A DNA stretch of 64,000 nt from Hymenobacter siberiensis (GCF_018967865.2 NZ_JAHLZY020000001.1:3100001-3164000); one strand, 5' to 3'. Shown: positions 15,756 to 24,781, counted from the first letter of the stretch. Notes: generated from the sequence alone by a model not told the origin. Numbers and translations are program-made.

Positions 15756-16901
15756 CTACGGCCGGCTGATGGCCTTGCCTATTGCCTGCCACAGCACTTC
15801 GGCACTTTGCGCCCACGAAAACCGGCTCAGATTCTCGCGGCCCCGGGCTACCAGCTGCCGGCGCAGGTCCGCGTCGTTCCACAGCCGGGCCAGCCCGGCG
15901 GCAATGCTGTCTACATCGCGCGGGTCCACCAGCAAGGCCCCGCCCGCCCCCGCCACCTCCGGCATCGAGCTGACGCCCGACGTGAGCACCGGGCAGCCGC
16001 TGGCCTGAGCCTCCACAATAGGGATTCCAAAACCCTCAAAATAAGGAACATAAACCGTAGCCCGGGCCGCCGCGTAGAGAACGGCCAGCTCGGCATCGGC
16101 CACGCGGCCCGTAAAATGCACCGCCGACTGGTGGCGCATCTGCTCATAAGCAGCCAGGATGGGGCCGGCTTTCCAGGCCTTACGGCCCACGATGAGGAGC
16201 TGGGCATCGGCCACGGCCGCGCCGCCGGTGGCTTTAAGCTGGTCGAAGGCCCGCAACAGATTGCCCAGGTTTTTGCGCGGCTGCAAGGCCCCCACGAACA
16301 GAAAATAAGGCTGCCCGTGGCTGAATTTTCGGCGGATTTCCCGCTGGGTTTGCTCTGACTGGGGCTGAAATAAATCGGCGGGTGCGTTGTAGGCCACACT
16401 GATTTTTTCGGGCGCGGTGCCGTAGGTCTGCACGATGTCGGCCTTGGTGGCTTCCGATACGGCTACAATCTGCGCCGAGGCGCGGGCGAAGCGCGGCGAA
16501 AAAAAGTGGTAATACTTGCGTTGCAGCAAGCCCACATCGAGCGGAAAATGCTCGAACGCCAGGTCGTGGATGACCGTGACGCGGGGCACGCTTGTGTTCA
16601 GCGTCGTGAAACCGTCGGGGCTGAGGAAGGCGGCCGGCCGGTACCGGGCCAGCCACGCCGCCACCGCGCCCTCAAACCACGCCACGTACAGCAACGGATG
16701 CCGGGCCGGCGGCTGCAATACGTGCGGCACCACATTGGGCCCAAACAGGTAGCGCGGGTCGAAAGCGCGGTCGAACAGGAAGTGAAACGTGACCTCCGGA
16801 TGCTGCGCCACGAGGCGCAGCAGCGTCTCGTAGGTGAAGCGGCCGATGCCTTCGAGGTGGTCGCCGGGCAGCAGAAAGCGGGTATTTACGGCGATGTGCA
16901 C
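15756..16901 (-). CDS. Family 4 (GT-B) glycosyltransferase
   Basis: The 381-residue protein is a full-length GT-B enzyme. The N-terminal acceptor domain begins MHIAVNTRFLLPG, with the VTVIHDLAFEHFP and IVAVSEATKADIV segments. The C-terminal donor domain has FLFVGALQPRKNLGNLLRAF and the EGFGIPIVEAQASGCPVL motif, which holds the ExxxxxxxE glutamates. It transfers a nucleotide sugar onto a polysaccharide or lipid-linked intermediate. It is transcribed in the same direction as the flippase gene upstream of it, separated by a 200-base palindromic gap. Confidence 0.9.
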   Translation of the reverse strand: MHIAVNTRFLLPGDHLEGIGRFTYETLLRLVAQHPEVTFHFLFDRAFDPRYLFGPNVVPHVLQPPARHPLLYVAWFEGAVAAWLARYRPAAFLSPDGFTTLNTSVPRVTVIHDLAFEHFPLDVGLLQRKYYHFFSPRFARASAQIVAVSEATKADIVQTYGTAPEKISVAYNAPADLFQPQSEQTQREIRRKFSHGQPYFLFVGALQPRKNLGNLLRAFDQLKATGGAAVADAQLLIVGRKAWKAGPILAAYEQMRHQSAVHFTGRVADAELAVLYAAARATVYVPYFEGFGIPIVEAQASGCPVLTSGVSSMPEVAGAGGALLVDPRDVDSIAAGLARLWNDADLRRQLVARGRENLSRFSWAQSAEVLWQAIGKAISRP

Positions 16902-16911
16902 GGGGGTTGAG

Positions 16912-17118
16912 TTAAGAGTTAAAGGTTAGGAGTTAAGAGTTGGTGGTTAGAGCAGTTTTCGGATTTGTATACAGCTTATGAGGCTAGCAGGCAGTAGCGC
17001 GAACTACAAAGTTCGCGCTACGTGTACACGAACCTGAAAACCGCTCTAATCATCTATAGATGAGGATATTGCTCTTCCAACTTCAACTCTTAACTCCTAA
17101 CTTTTAACTCTTAACTCC
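16912..17118. repeat. Three-layer nested inverted repeat
   Basis: The outer layer consists of ttaagagttaaaggttagg-type repeats (from about 16913) and their inverse at 17080-17118. The middle layer is tagagcagttttcgg near 16948 against gaaaaccgctcta near 17035. The inner layer is a perfect hairpin of gtagcgcgaac (about 16992-17021). The whole gap between the GT4 and flippase genes is filled by these palindromes. Confidence 0.65.
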
Positions 17119-18540
17119 CCTCCCCGGCAGCAGCTGGCTGATTTCGTTGCGGCGCACCAGCCCCGTGCCCAGCACAAGCAGCCCGAACACCACGGCCATG
17201 ATGCCCGCCTCCAGCCACCAGCTTAGGAACAAACCGTATTGCAGGCCGGCCCAGGCCCCGCACAGCAGCCCGAAGCACAGCAGCAGCCGGGCCAGCAGGC
17301 GGCCGGGCACGCCCACGCCGGTGCGCCGCGCTACCAGCACCAGGTAGCCCACCGATACGGCAGCGGCGCAAATCAGGGTATCGACGGAAGCCGCGATGGC
17401 CCCGAATTTGGGCAGAAAAACCAGGTTCAGACCAATGTTGAGGGCGATGCTGAGGGCCACCAGCCAGCTCACGGCCCGCTCGTGGGTGGTGCTGGTGAGC
17501 AGGGTGCTATAGATTGCGAAAAAACTGTGAACCAGCACGTTGACGAATAATATTTTCAAACACAGTGTCATACGGGCTATTTCGGCCGGGCTGCTGTGCT
17601 TGAACTGCCAGAACACCACCTCGCCCCGAAAAAAGATAAAAGCCACCACGAACAGCAGCGGCAGCGTGACGATGCGCTGCCCGAAGCGCAGTAGCTCGCG
17701 CTGGGCCCCGGCATCCTTCGGCACGCTGGCGAACTTGGCAAAAAAGAGCGGCAGCACCGTCCAGGCGTACATCATCACGGCATCGACCCAGCGGTAGGCG
17801 CCGGCGTAGTAGCCCGCCTCGGTGGGCGAGGCCAGGCGTTCGAGCATCACCATGTCGATGCGCTCGTTCACGCCATAGAGCAGCGTCATGAGGGCGAAGG
17901 GCAGGCTGGCGCGCAGGGCGGTGCGGGCCACGGGGCCTTTCCAACGGTACTTCACGCGGCCGAAAAACCGCGTCATCAGCCCGTAGAGCAGCGCCGTGGT
18001 GAAGGCCGCCGCGCCCAGCCGCGCGCCTACGTAGCGCGGCAGCGTGAGGCCCACCGGCAGCAGCACCAGCACGGCCCCGAGCAGCAGAAATTTTTCGACC
18101 ACCGAGAGGACGGCGTCGGTATTGAATTTTTGGTGAGCCTGGAGGGTGCCGCGCAAAAACTGCCCGTACTGGGCCAGCAGCAGCGCCGCGCCCACGGCCG
18201 CCAGCAGGCCCAGCTCGGGGCCGCGGTAGCCCAGCCCCCAGCCCACCACCAGCATGGCGGCCAGGGCCACGAAGTTGAGCGCCCCGCGCAGGGGCAGCAG
18301 CGTGGGGAAGGTTTCGGCCATAAAGCCCGGCTCGGCCGCTACGCGCTGCACGGAGTAGGGTGTCAGGCCCAAATCGGAGAGGGCGGCCACCACCAGCGTG
18401 AGCGCCGAGAGCGCCGTGATGAGGCCAAACGTGGCGTGCCCGAGCCGGTCCTGCACCAGGTTTTCGACCACCACCCAGCCGGGTTTCACCAGCAGGTTGA
18501 GCAGGACGACGAAGCTGATATTGCCAAAAAACCGTTTGAT
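17104..18540 (-). CDS. Polysaccharide flippase (Wzx-like, MOP superfamily)
   Basis: About 478 residues with some 12-14 membrane helices show the oligosaccharide-flippase pattern: an N-terminal NISFVVLLNLLVKPGWVVVE helix, the VNERIDMVMLERL segment, and a late helix pair with NIGLNLVFLPKFG. It would move lipid-linked repeat units across the inner membrane. The conserved N-terminus reaches back to about 18540, but no in-frame ATG, GTG or TTG exists between an in-frame stop near 18602 and the GTG at 18489, which would delete half of helix 1. Initiation is thus at a non-standard codon (perhaps ATC at 18540) or the sequence has an error. Confidence 0.85.
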   Translation of the reverse strand: MKRFFGNISFVVLLNLLVKPGWVVVENLVQDRLGHATFGLITALSALTLVVAALSDLGLTPYSVQRVAAEPGFMAETFPTLLPLRGALNFVALAAMLVVGWGLGYRGPELGLLAAVGAALLLAQYGQFLRGTLQAHQKFNTDAVLSVVEKFLLLGAVLVLLPVGLTLPRYVGARLGAAAFTTALLYGLMTRFFGRVKYRWKGPVARTALRASLPFALMTLLYGVNERIDMVMLERLASPTEAGYYAGAYRWVDAVMMYAWTVLPLFFAKFASVPKDAGAQRELLRFGQRIVTLPLLFVVAFIFFRGEVVFWQFKHSSPAEIARMTLCLKILFVNVLVHSFFAIYSTLLTSTTHERAVSWLVALSIALNIGLNLVFLPKFGAIAASVDTLICAAAVSVGYLVLVARRTGVGVPGRLLARLLLCFGLLCGAWAGLQYGLFLSWWLEAGIMAVVFGLLVLGTGLVRRNEISQLLPGRGVKS

Positions 18541-18595
18541 GCGGAAGGGAGGGCTAGATTTTGAAAATGTGTCCCGGGGCGCGGCGCACGGCCTG

Positions 18596-18603
18596 CAAAG
18601 CTA
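18596..18603 (-). promoter_or_regulatory. -7 box of the flippase gene (TAGCTTTG)
   Basis: A perfect TAnnTTTG on the minus strand sets transcription to begin near 18590, about 50 bases before the conserved N-terminus of the flippase. This argues that the missing start codon lies between 18590 and 18489. Confidence 0.5.
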
Positions 18604-18655
18604 CGCACCGCGCCGGGGCAGCCGCACTATTAGGTCCGAAGGGCTATTTTCCGGC

Positions 18656-18663
18656 TATCTTTG
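18656..18663 (+). promoter_or_regulatory. -7 box of the Wzz/Wzy operon (TATCTTTG)
   Basis: A perfect TAnnTTTG lies 66 bases before the ATG at 18730. It is divergent from the flippase promoter about 53 bases away, so the exopolysaccharide genes fire outward from one short control region. Confidence 0.6.
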
Positions 18664-18729
18664 CCCGCCGCTTTCCCGCTTTATGCCCAACTAATTTTTG
18701 CAGGCAGAGCCGGCGGTTTTCCTTTCTGT

Positions 18730-19812
18730 ATGTCTGCACCCTCTTTCTCGCTGGTGGGCCTGGGGCCCATTATCAACCGCTGGAAATATTTTGTGGCCGG
18801 TGCCGTGGCGCTGGCCGCCGTGGTGAGTGTGGTGGTGGCCTTGCTGCTGCCCAACCAGTACCGCTCCACCGCCGTTTTCATCCCGACCAACCCGCAAACA
18901 GCCGACCCCGACCGCCTGCTGGACCAGGACAAAGAGATGGGCAGCAGGCTGGAGCTGGGTGGCCGGGCCGAAGACCTGGACCGCGTCATCACCATCGGTG
19001 AGTCGCAGCCGGTCGCCGACGTGGTAATCAAGAAGTTCGACCTCTACAAACACTACCATGCCGGCGCGCCGGGCACCGATGCCGCCGATAACTACGTGCT
19101 GAGCGAGTTCAGCAGCAACCTGAGCATTGTGCACAACGAGCGCGACGCCATCGAGCTCACCTTTATTGACAAAGACAAGCAGCTGGCCGCGGCCGTGGCC
19201 AACGCCATGGTGCGGGCCATCGACTCGGTAAACCAGCAGCTGACGCTGGAAAACCGCCGCACCGTGCTCGCGCTCTACGGCCAGCGCTACGAGTACCTGA
19301 GCACCAGCTTCGAGCGCAGCCGCCGCGAGCTGGTGGGGGCCCGCCGCCGCTACGGCATTTTTGGCCTCGAAATGCAGGGCCGCTACCTGGCGAAGCAGCT
19401 CATCGAAACCGAGGCCGCCCTGCGCAAGGCCGAAGCCAGCGGCGGCGACGTAGCCGGCCTTAGGCGCAGCCTGCGGGGCCTGACCCGCGCCGATGGCGGC
19501 AACCTCATCAACCTGGAAAGCTACGTGGCAGGCACCGACTCGCTGGCCATGTTCACAACCCGCGTGACTGATTTGCAGACCCGCCTCATCGCGGCCCGTA
19601 GCGCTTACGAAACGGCCGAGCTTAGCATCAAGGGCCGGCTTTCGAGCGTGTACCTGGTGCAGAAGGCCTACCCGGCCACCAAGAAATTTAAGCCCGTGCG
19701 CTCGCTCATCGTGCTGGGTTCCGTGCTGCTCACCTTCGCGCTTTCGGTGGTGTTCATCGCGCTGCTGGAGCTGTACCGCTACAACCGGCCCGGGGCCGTG
19801 CGCCCGGCGTGA
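18730..19812 (+). CDS. Wzz-like chain-length determinant / polysaccharide co-polymerase
   Basis: The 360-residue protein has two membrane helices, at about 20-42 (YFVAGAVALAAVVSVVVALL) and 325-348 (SLIVLGSVLLTFALSVVFIA). They enclose a large periplasmic helical domain with a coiled region (about 170-290). This is the Wzz/PCP topology. It lacks a cytoplasmic tyrosine kinase domain, so it is a PCP1-like or kinase-less PCP2 protein. It is expected to set polymer length with the polymerase encoded next, which overlaps it as GTGA. The ATG at 18730 is chosen because the upstream frame is not membrane-like. Confidence 0.85.
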   Translation: MSAPSFSLVGLGPIINRWKYFVAGAVALAAVVSVVVALLLPNQYRSTAVFIPTNPQTADPDRLLDQDKEMGSRLELGGRAEDLDRVITIGESQPVADVVIKKFDLYKHYHAGAPGTDAADNYVLSEFSSNLSIVHNERDAIELTFIDKDKQLAAAVANAMVRAIDSVNQQLTLENRRTVLALYGQRYEYLSTSFERSRRELVGARRRYGIFGLEMQGRYLAKQLIETEAALRKAEASGGDVAGLRRSLRGLTRADGGNLINLESYVAGTDSLAMFTTRVTDLQTRLIAARSAYETAELSIKGRLSSVYLVQKAYPATKKFKPVRSLIVLGSVLLTFALSVVFIALLELYRYNRPGAVRPA

Positions 19813-21296
19813 ACCCGCCCGTGAACGAGCGGCCGGACCAGCGCTGGCGGTCCTTCGATACGCCCCAGCTCCTGTTTATGGGGTTTGTGGGCCTGCTGCT
19901 GGCCGGCGGCGCGGCGGCGGCCTTAGCCCAGATGCCGGCCCTGTTCCTACCGGCGCTACTGGCCGTGGGCCTGCTGGTGGCCCTGGTGGAATGGCGCTGG
20001 CTGTACTACCTGCTGTTTTTCGTGCTGCCTTTTTCGCAGGAAATCAGCCTGTTTGGCGGGCTGAGCATGGACGTGCCCTCCGAGCCGCTGATGCTGGTGC
20101 TCACGGCCTGCGTGCTGGGGGCTCTGATGCTGGGCGTGGGCCACATCCCGCGCCGCGAGCTGATAAACCCGCTGCTGGTAATTCTGGCCCTGATGCTGCT
20201 GTGGACAGCCGTCGACCTCCTGTTTTCGGTTGATACGCTGAAATCCTTTAAGTACCTACTGGCCAAGGTGTGGTACATTGTGCCCTTCCTGCTGGGCACG
20301 CTGCTGATAGTGCGGCGGCCCAACGACACCTGGCGTTTCGCGGCCGTATACGTGGCCGGAGCCGCCCTGAGCGTGCTGTACGTGGCCAGCCGCCATGCTA
20401 CCAGGGGCTTCAGCTTTGCCGAAATTAACTGGGCGCTGCACCCGTTTTTCCGCAACCACGTTATTTACGCGGCCATGCTGGCGCTGCTGGTGCCGTTTGC
20501 CTGGTTTGCCATTCAGGCCACGAGCCGGGGCGGCGCACGGCTGGCGTGGCGCGTGGGGCTGGGCATTGTGCTATTTGGCCTGCTCACGTCCTACACCCGG
20601 GCGTCCATCCTGTCGCTGCCCATCGCGGGGCTGTTTTATCTGGTGATGCGCCTGCGCCTCACGCGGGTGGTGCTGCTGGCCGTGGCCGTAGCCGTGACGC
20701 TGGGCGTGACGTACGTAGCAACCGGCGACCGGTACATGGAATTTGCGCCCAATTACGAGCGCACGGTGTTCAACGGCCAGAATTTCGAAAAGCACCTCGA
20801 AGCCACCTACAAGCTGCAGGATGTGTCGGGCATGGAGCGCGTGTACCGCTGGGTGGCCGCCGCCCGCATGATTGGCGATAAGCCCATCACCGGCAGCGGC
20901 GCGGCCACCTTCTACCCCGAATACAAGCGCTATACGGTGAAGAGCTTCCGCACCTACGTGAGCGACAACCCCGAAAAATCGACCACGCACAACTACTTCC
21001 TGCTCCAGTTGGCCGAGCAGGGGATTCCGGGCTTTCTGCTGTTCGTTGTCCTGATTGCCACGTCGCTGCTGCTGGCCGAAAGCCTCTACCACCGCTCCCG
21101 CTCGCGGCCCGAGGTGCGCCGCGTGGTGCTGGCCGCGTCGCTGTCGCTGGTGGTCATCATCTTCCATCTCACGCTGAATGAGCTGATTGAGGTAGACAAG
21201 ATTGGGCCGATATTTTTTATCTGCCTGGCACTGTTGGTGCGGGCGCAGTCGTGGCTGGATGAGGCCACCGACCCGACCAACACGACATCAGCCTGA
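19809..21296 (+). CDS. O-antigen ligase / polymerase family (Wzy/WaaL-like)
   Basis: The 495-residue protein has about 11-12 membrane helices and one large periplasmic loop (about 305-400) before the last helices. In that loop lie GSGAATFYPEYKRY and, near its end, the TTHNYFLLQLAEQGIPG motif typical of the Wzy_C/O-antigen ligase domain. It should polymerise or ligate the repeat units exported by the flippase. The GTG at 19809 overlaps the Wzz stop. Together with the two glycosyltransferases, deacetylase, flippase and Wzz it makes a nearly complete Wzx/Wzy-type set, though no outer-membrane Wza is visible here. Confidence 0.85.
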   Translation: MNPPVNERPDQRWRSFDTPQLLFMGFVGLLLAGGAAAALAQMPALFLPALLAVGLLVALVEWRWLYYLLFFVLPFSQEISLFGGLSMDVPSEPLMLVLTACVLGALMLGVGHIPRRELINPLLVILALMLLWTAVDLLFSVDTLKSFKYLLAKVWYIVPFLLGTLLIVRRPNDTWRFAAVYVAGAALSVLYVASRHATRGFSFAEINWALHPFFRNHVIYAAMLALLVPFAWFAIQATSRGGARLAWRVGLGIVLFGLLTSYTRASILSLPIAGLFYLVMRLRLTRVVLLAVAVAVTLGVTYVATGDRYMEFAPNYERTVFNGQNFEKHLEATYKLQDVSGMERVYRWVAAARMIGDKPITGSGAATFYPEYKRYTVKSFRTYVSDNPEKSTTHNYFLLQLAEQGIPGFLLFVVLIATSLLLAESLYHRSRSRPEVRRVVLAASLSLVVIIFHLTLNELIEVDKIGPIFFICLALLVRAQSWLDEATDPTNTTSA

Positions 21297-21298
21297 CC

Positions 21299-21859
21299 TT
21301 ACAAACGGTACTCGGCCACCACCTGTCCGATTTGGCCCAGATGCCGCTCGACGTGCTTGGCAAGGAAGTAAACAAAGTCATACACGTCCATCTTGCCCAG
21401 GTCGTTTACCGACATGGTCGTGTGGTAGAGTACACCTTCGCCATTGGGCAGGCGGCCCAGCACCTCCTTGCACTGCTGCAGTTGCTGCCGGAGCGTGGCG
21501 GCTACTTCCGGACCCGATTTCAGGCCATGCGGTGCCATGTGGTCGGGCCGCATCCAAGTGAAGGCTCCCGGCTGGCTAATCTCATCGAGGCGAACGCGGG
21601 CCGACTGCCGGATGGCCAGTTCAGTGGCCAGGTCCAGTTCGTGGGCATTTTTGAGCGCCTTGGTGGCCCCTTTCTCGATGAGAATGAGTAGGAAATGATT
21701 GGTGAGCGCAACGTGCTCGAGAATCTCGTCGATGGTCCAGCCGCCTTTGGCCGGATGGTAGCACCGCAAAGGGGCCGGGGCCGCAAACCAGCCGTTGAGT
21801 TGGTCGAAGGCCGTGGTCAGCCGCTGGCTGATTTCGGCTATCAGGAGGGTGGGCACCAT
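21299..21859 (-). CDS. DinB-family four-helix protein
   Basis: The 186-residue protein belongs to the DinB/YfiT-like metal-binding four-helix bundle fold. Likely metal histidines are in TIDEILEHVALTNHFLL (around residue 48) and near the end in FLAKHVERHLGQIGQV. Family members include thiol-dependent transferases and stress proteins; the substrate is unknown. It starts 6 bases after the stop of the phosphatase gene and should be read from that promoter. It ends 2 bases from the convergent O-antigen ligase gene. Confidence 0.82.
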   Translation of the reverse strand: MVPTLLIAEISQRLTTAFDQLNGWFAAPAPLRCYHPAKGGWTIDEILEHVALTNHFLLILIEKGATKALKNAHELDLATELAIRQSARVRLDEISQPGAFTWMRPDHMAPHGLKSGPEVAATLRQQLQQCKEVLGRLPNGEGVLYHTTMSVNDLGKMDVYDFVYFLAKHVERHLGQIGQVVAEYRL

Positions 21860-21865
21860 CGATGA

Positions 21866-23170
21866 CTACTTAAACCGGCAGCTCAGTATGGTCACGTCAT
21901 CGGCGAAGTGCGAGCCGCGCGAGCTGTAGGCGTCGATGCTGCGCAGCATTTCCTGGTGCAGCCTGGGCAGCGGCAGGTAGCGGCTGCGGTGCAGCACGGC
22001 CAGCACGCCCTCTTCGCCAAACTCGTTGCCGTCGGCGTCGAACACTTCGGTGAGGCCATCGGTGTAGAGCAGCAGCAGCGATTGGTGCGGGATTTCGATT
22101 TCGCCCACCCGCATCAGCGGCAGTTCCTCCATAATGCCCAGCATCACGGTGCCATCCTTGAGCGTGGTCACGGTGCCGTTGTCGGCCAGCAGCAGGGGGT
22201 CGTTGTGGCCGGCATTCACGAATTGCAGGCGGCGGGTGCGGCGGTTATAAATGCCCAGAAAGGCCGTAATAAATTTCTCGCCGCCCGAATTCCGAAACAG
22301 CAAGTGGTTGAGCTCGGGCACGATGGTAGCCAGCGGCACGCCCTGGCGCAGCAGCGTGCGCAGCCCGGCCTGGAAGTTCGACATGAGCAGCGACGCGGGC
22401 ACGCCCTTGCCGCTCACGTCGGCCACGCACAGCAGCAGGCGGTCGACGTCGATTTCGACTACGTCGTAATAATCGCCCCCGATTTCGGTGTGCGGCACAT
22501 AGCTGCGCTCAATGGCCAGGTCGGCATCGTTGGGCAGCTGGCGCGGGAAGAGCATGGCCTGCACCTCCTGGGCAATCTCGATTTCCTTGCGCACGGCGGC
22601 ATCGGCCACGCGCTGGGCCTGCAGGCGGCGGTTTTCCACGGCCCCCATCAGCGTATTGGCCAGCGAGGTGAGGAAGGGAATGAGTTGCTGACGGTCGAAG
22701 TCGGTGCGCAGGCCCCCTACGAATACGTAGGCCACCACCTGGCGCTGCCGCAGAATGGGCAGCACCAACTCGTATTTTTCCCAGGCCGGCCCCAGTAGCA
22801 GGTCTTCCACGGCTTGCGGCTCTTTTACTTCGCCGCCGAGCAAGGCGGGTGAGAGCGTCAGCTTTTCGGCCATGGCCAAGTCGCAGCCCAGTGCTAGGCG
22901 GGCGCGAAAATGGTCGTCCTCGCGGGCAAACAGCACCAGCTGCACCACGTTGCGCTGGCCCTGCAGAGTGAGGCGCAGCATGTGGTACAGCTCATCCACA
23001 GAGTGGTCGCGGGCCGTCATGTCGTAGGCCACGCCCAGTACCGTATCCAACTCGAACTGTTTGAGTTGCAGCTGGCGACGCAGCTGCTTGAGCTGCTCAT
23101 CGTGCGTGGCGAGTTGGGCGGCGGAGTCAGCCGGTGGTTCGGGGGAAGAATTGGGAGCGACAGCAGGCAT
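21866..23170 (-). CDS. GAF-like plus SpoIIE/PP2C serine phosphatase
   Basis: The 434-residue protein has a short N-terminal coiled coil (about 20-50), a GAF-like domain (about 55-205) and a SpoIIE-type PP2C phosphatase domain (about 225-434). The last shows the metal motifs GGDYYDVVEID, LCVADVSGKGVPASLLM and the late FADDVTIL. Such enzymes dephosphorylate STAS-domain antagonists in partner-switching control. A lone STAS protein is encoded at 46132, a plausible but unproven partner. No histidine-kinase-like anti-sigma gene is adjacent. Transcription probably starts at the -7 box at 23214-23221. Confidence 0.9.
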   Translation of the reverse strand: MPAVAPNSSPEPPADSAAQLATHDEQLKQLRRQLQLKQFELDTVLGVAYDMTARDHSVDELYHMLRLTLQGQRNVVQLVLFAREDDHFRARLALGCDLAMAEKLTLSPALLGGEVKEPQAVEDLLLGPAWEKYELVLPILRQRQVVAYVFVGGLRTDFDRQQLIPFLTSLANTLMGAVENRRLQAQRVADAAVRKEIEIAQEVQAMLFPRQLPNDADLAIERSYVPHTEIGGDYYDVVEIDVDRLLLCVADVSGKGVPASLLMSNFQAGLRTLLRQGVPLATIVPELNHLLFRNSGGEKFITAFLGIYNRRTRRLQFVNAGHNDPLLLADNGTVTTLKDGTVMLGIMEELPLMRVGEIEIPHQSLLLLYTDGLTEVFDADGNEFGEEGVLAVLHRSRYLPLPRLHQEMLRSIDAYSSRGSHFADDVTILSCRFK

Positions 23171-23213
23171 ACGGCAAGGTAAGCAATGCGCCGGAAATCC
23201 GAACGCGGGACCA

Positions 23214-23221
23214 CAAAATTA
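23214..23221 (-). promoter_or_regulatory. Candidate -7 box of the phosphatase operon (TAATTTTG)
   Basis: A perfect TAnnTTTG on the minus strand lies 43 bases before the phosphatase ATG. Confidence 0.5.
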
Positions 23222-23289
23222 CAGCGGTTACGCAGTTGGTTTCCGGTTGCTGGTTTCTCGCTGCTGGTTAAGTATCAGAAACCAGAAAT

Positions 23290-24483
23290 TCACACCGCAA
23301 CGGGCGTTTTGGGGTCGTAGGCATCGCGCAGGCCGTTGCCGAGCAGGTTGAAGCTGAGCACAAGCAACGAAATGGCCGCGCCGGGCAGCAGCGTGAGCCA
23401 CACGCCGGCCTCAGTTCCCAGCAAATCGTAGCCTTCCTTCACCATCAGGCCCCAGCTGGGCGCGGGCGGCTGCACCCCCAGGCCCAGGAAGCTCAGGCCC
23501 GCCTCAAGCAGAATAGCCGAAGCGAAGTTACTGGTGGCCAGCACAATGAGCGGGCCGCGCATATTGGGCAGCAGGTGCCGCGCAATGAGGCGCGACGTGG
23601 GTAGGCCCAGCACCCGCCCGGCCTCAACGAAGGTGGACGAGCGCAGGCTCAGCATCTGGCCGCGCACCACGCGGGCCACGTCCACCCACATCGTCAGGCC
23701 CACGGCTACAAAGCTGACCCACACGCCTTTGCTGTCGAGCGCCAGCGAAATAGCAATGACCAGCATGATGCCGGGAATGCTCCACACCACGGTCATCACT
23801 CCCAATAAAAGGGAATCGACCCAACCGCCGAAGTAGCCGGCCACCGCGCCCACGGCCATGCCCAGCACCACCGAAATAAGCACCGCTACCAGCCCGATAC
23901 CCAGCGAAATGCGCGTGCCCAGCAGCAGCCGGCTCAGCTCGTCGCGCCCGGCTTTGTCGGTGCCCAGGGCATAGGTACGCGTAGTGAGGTGGCGGGCTTT
24001 GACTTCGCGCTGCAATTCGGCCGCAGGGCCAGCGTGGCCCACCACGGCCGCCAGCGCCAGCCGCCGCTGCCGGCCCGCCTCGGCCGAATGCTCGCCCAGC
24101 GGTTTCAACACAATGGAATCGCCGGCAAACCGGTAGCCACCGATGGGGGTTTCCTGGACTTCGGGCTCGCGGCCGCGCAGCCAGGTACTGAAAATGTTAG
24201 CCGGGGCCAGGCCGGTGCGCGACGAGTCGGGCAGGGGCTGGCGTAGCAGCAGCACCTGCAGGCCGGGCGGCTCCTTCTGAATCTGCACAAAGCCGTGGTT
24301 GGCGTTGGGCGAGTTGTCGGGCAGTACCCAGTAGCCTAGCAGCGCCACCAGCGTGCACAGGGCAATAAAGGCCAGCCCGGCCACGGCGGGGCGGTTTTGC
24401 CACAGGCGTTGGCGCACGTAGTAGCCGGGCGGCCGGGCGGCGGCGGCCGTAGTGGGGGGCGCGGCCGTAACTGCCGTGGCCAC
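23290..24483 (-). CDS. ABC transporter permease, DppC/OppC-like
   Basis: The 397-residue inner-membrane permease has one N-terminal helix (PAVAGLAFIALCTLVALLGY) and a periplasmic insertion of about 150 residues. The five-helix permease core follows; it contains TDKAGRDELSRLLLGTRISL and the EAA loop EAGRVLGLPTSRLIARHLLP, which docks the ATPase. The C-terminus has FNLLGNGLRDAYDPK, typical of the dipeptide/nickel family. The start is taken as the GTG at 24483, two bases after the stop of the small upstream gene. The other transporter parts (second permease, ATPases, binding protein) are not in the window. Confidence 0.88.
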   Translation of the reverse strand: MATAVTAAPPTTAAAARPPGYYVRQRLWQNRPAVAGLAFIALCTLVALLGYWVLPDNSPNANHGFVQIQKEPPGLQVLLLRQPLPDSSRTGLAPANIFSTWLRGREPEVQETPIGGYRFAGDSIVLKPLGEHSAEAGRQRRLALAAVVGHAGPAAELQREVKARHLTTRTYALGTDKAGRDELSRLLLGTRISLGIGLVAVLISVVLGMAVGAVAGYFGGWVDSLLLGVMTVVWSIPGIMLVIAISLALDSKGVWVSFVAVGLTMWVDVARVVRGQMLSLRSSTFVEAGRVLGLPTSRLIARHLLPNMRGPLIVLATSNFASAILLEAGLSFLGLGVQPPAPSWGLMVKEGYDLLGTEAGVWLTLLPGAAISLLVLSFNLLGNGLRDAYDPKTPVAV

Positions 24484-24485
24484 CG

Positions 24486-24743
24486 CTAGCGGGTGTTGTG
24501 TTGCAGCAGGCCTTCCTTGGAAGCCAGGTAGGCCGCGTCGCGGGCAATGGCGCCGAAGGACGTGGTTTCGTAGGCCAGCTCGGTATCGGGGTCGGGCCAA
24601 TAGCTGCGGATGAGACCCTGCTCGAGCAAGGTGCGGAGCTGGTCTTCGAGCTCATTAGCGGGCAGGCCGGTTTTCTGGAGCAGCGTGCGAAATGGGGTGA
24701 CGAAGTACAGTTCGTCGAGCAGGTCAAATTCGGGGTCAGTCAC
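24486..24743 (-). CDS. Small conserved protein coupled to the ABC permease
   Basis: The 85-residue acidic soluble protein begins VTDPEFDLLDELYFVTPF and has a helix-turn-helix-like helical pattern (LLQKTGLPANELEDQLRTLLEQGLI), so it could be a small winged-helix-like domain. The GTG at 24743 is preferred over a TTG at 24776 because that TTG falls within a perfect -7 box. It is followed two bases later by the permease gene. No family name is recognised; its coupling suggests a role tied to the transporter. Confidence 0.6.
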   Translation of the reverse strand: MTDPEFDLLDELYFVTPFRTLLQKTGLPANELEDQLRTLLEQGLIRSYWPDPDTELAYETTSFGAIARDAAYLASKEGLLQHNTR

Positions 24744-24773
24744 GGGAGGAGAAACGGCAGGCTGGGATTTGGG

Positions 24774-24781
24774 CAAATGTA
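24774..24781 (-). promoter_or_regulatory. -7 box upstream of the permease operon (TACATTTG)
   Basis: A perfect TAnnTTTG on the minus strand lies 30 bases before the GTG at 24743. Confidence 0.5.
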
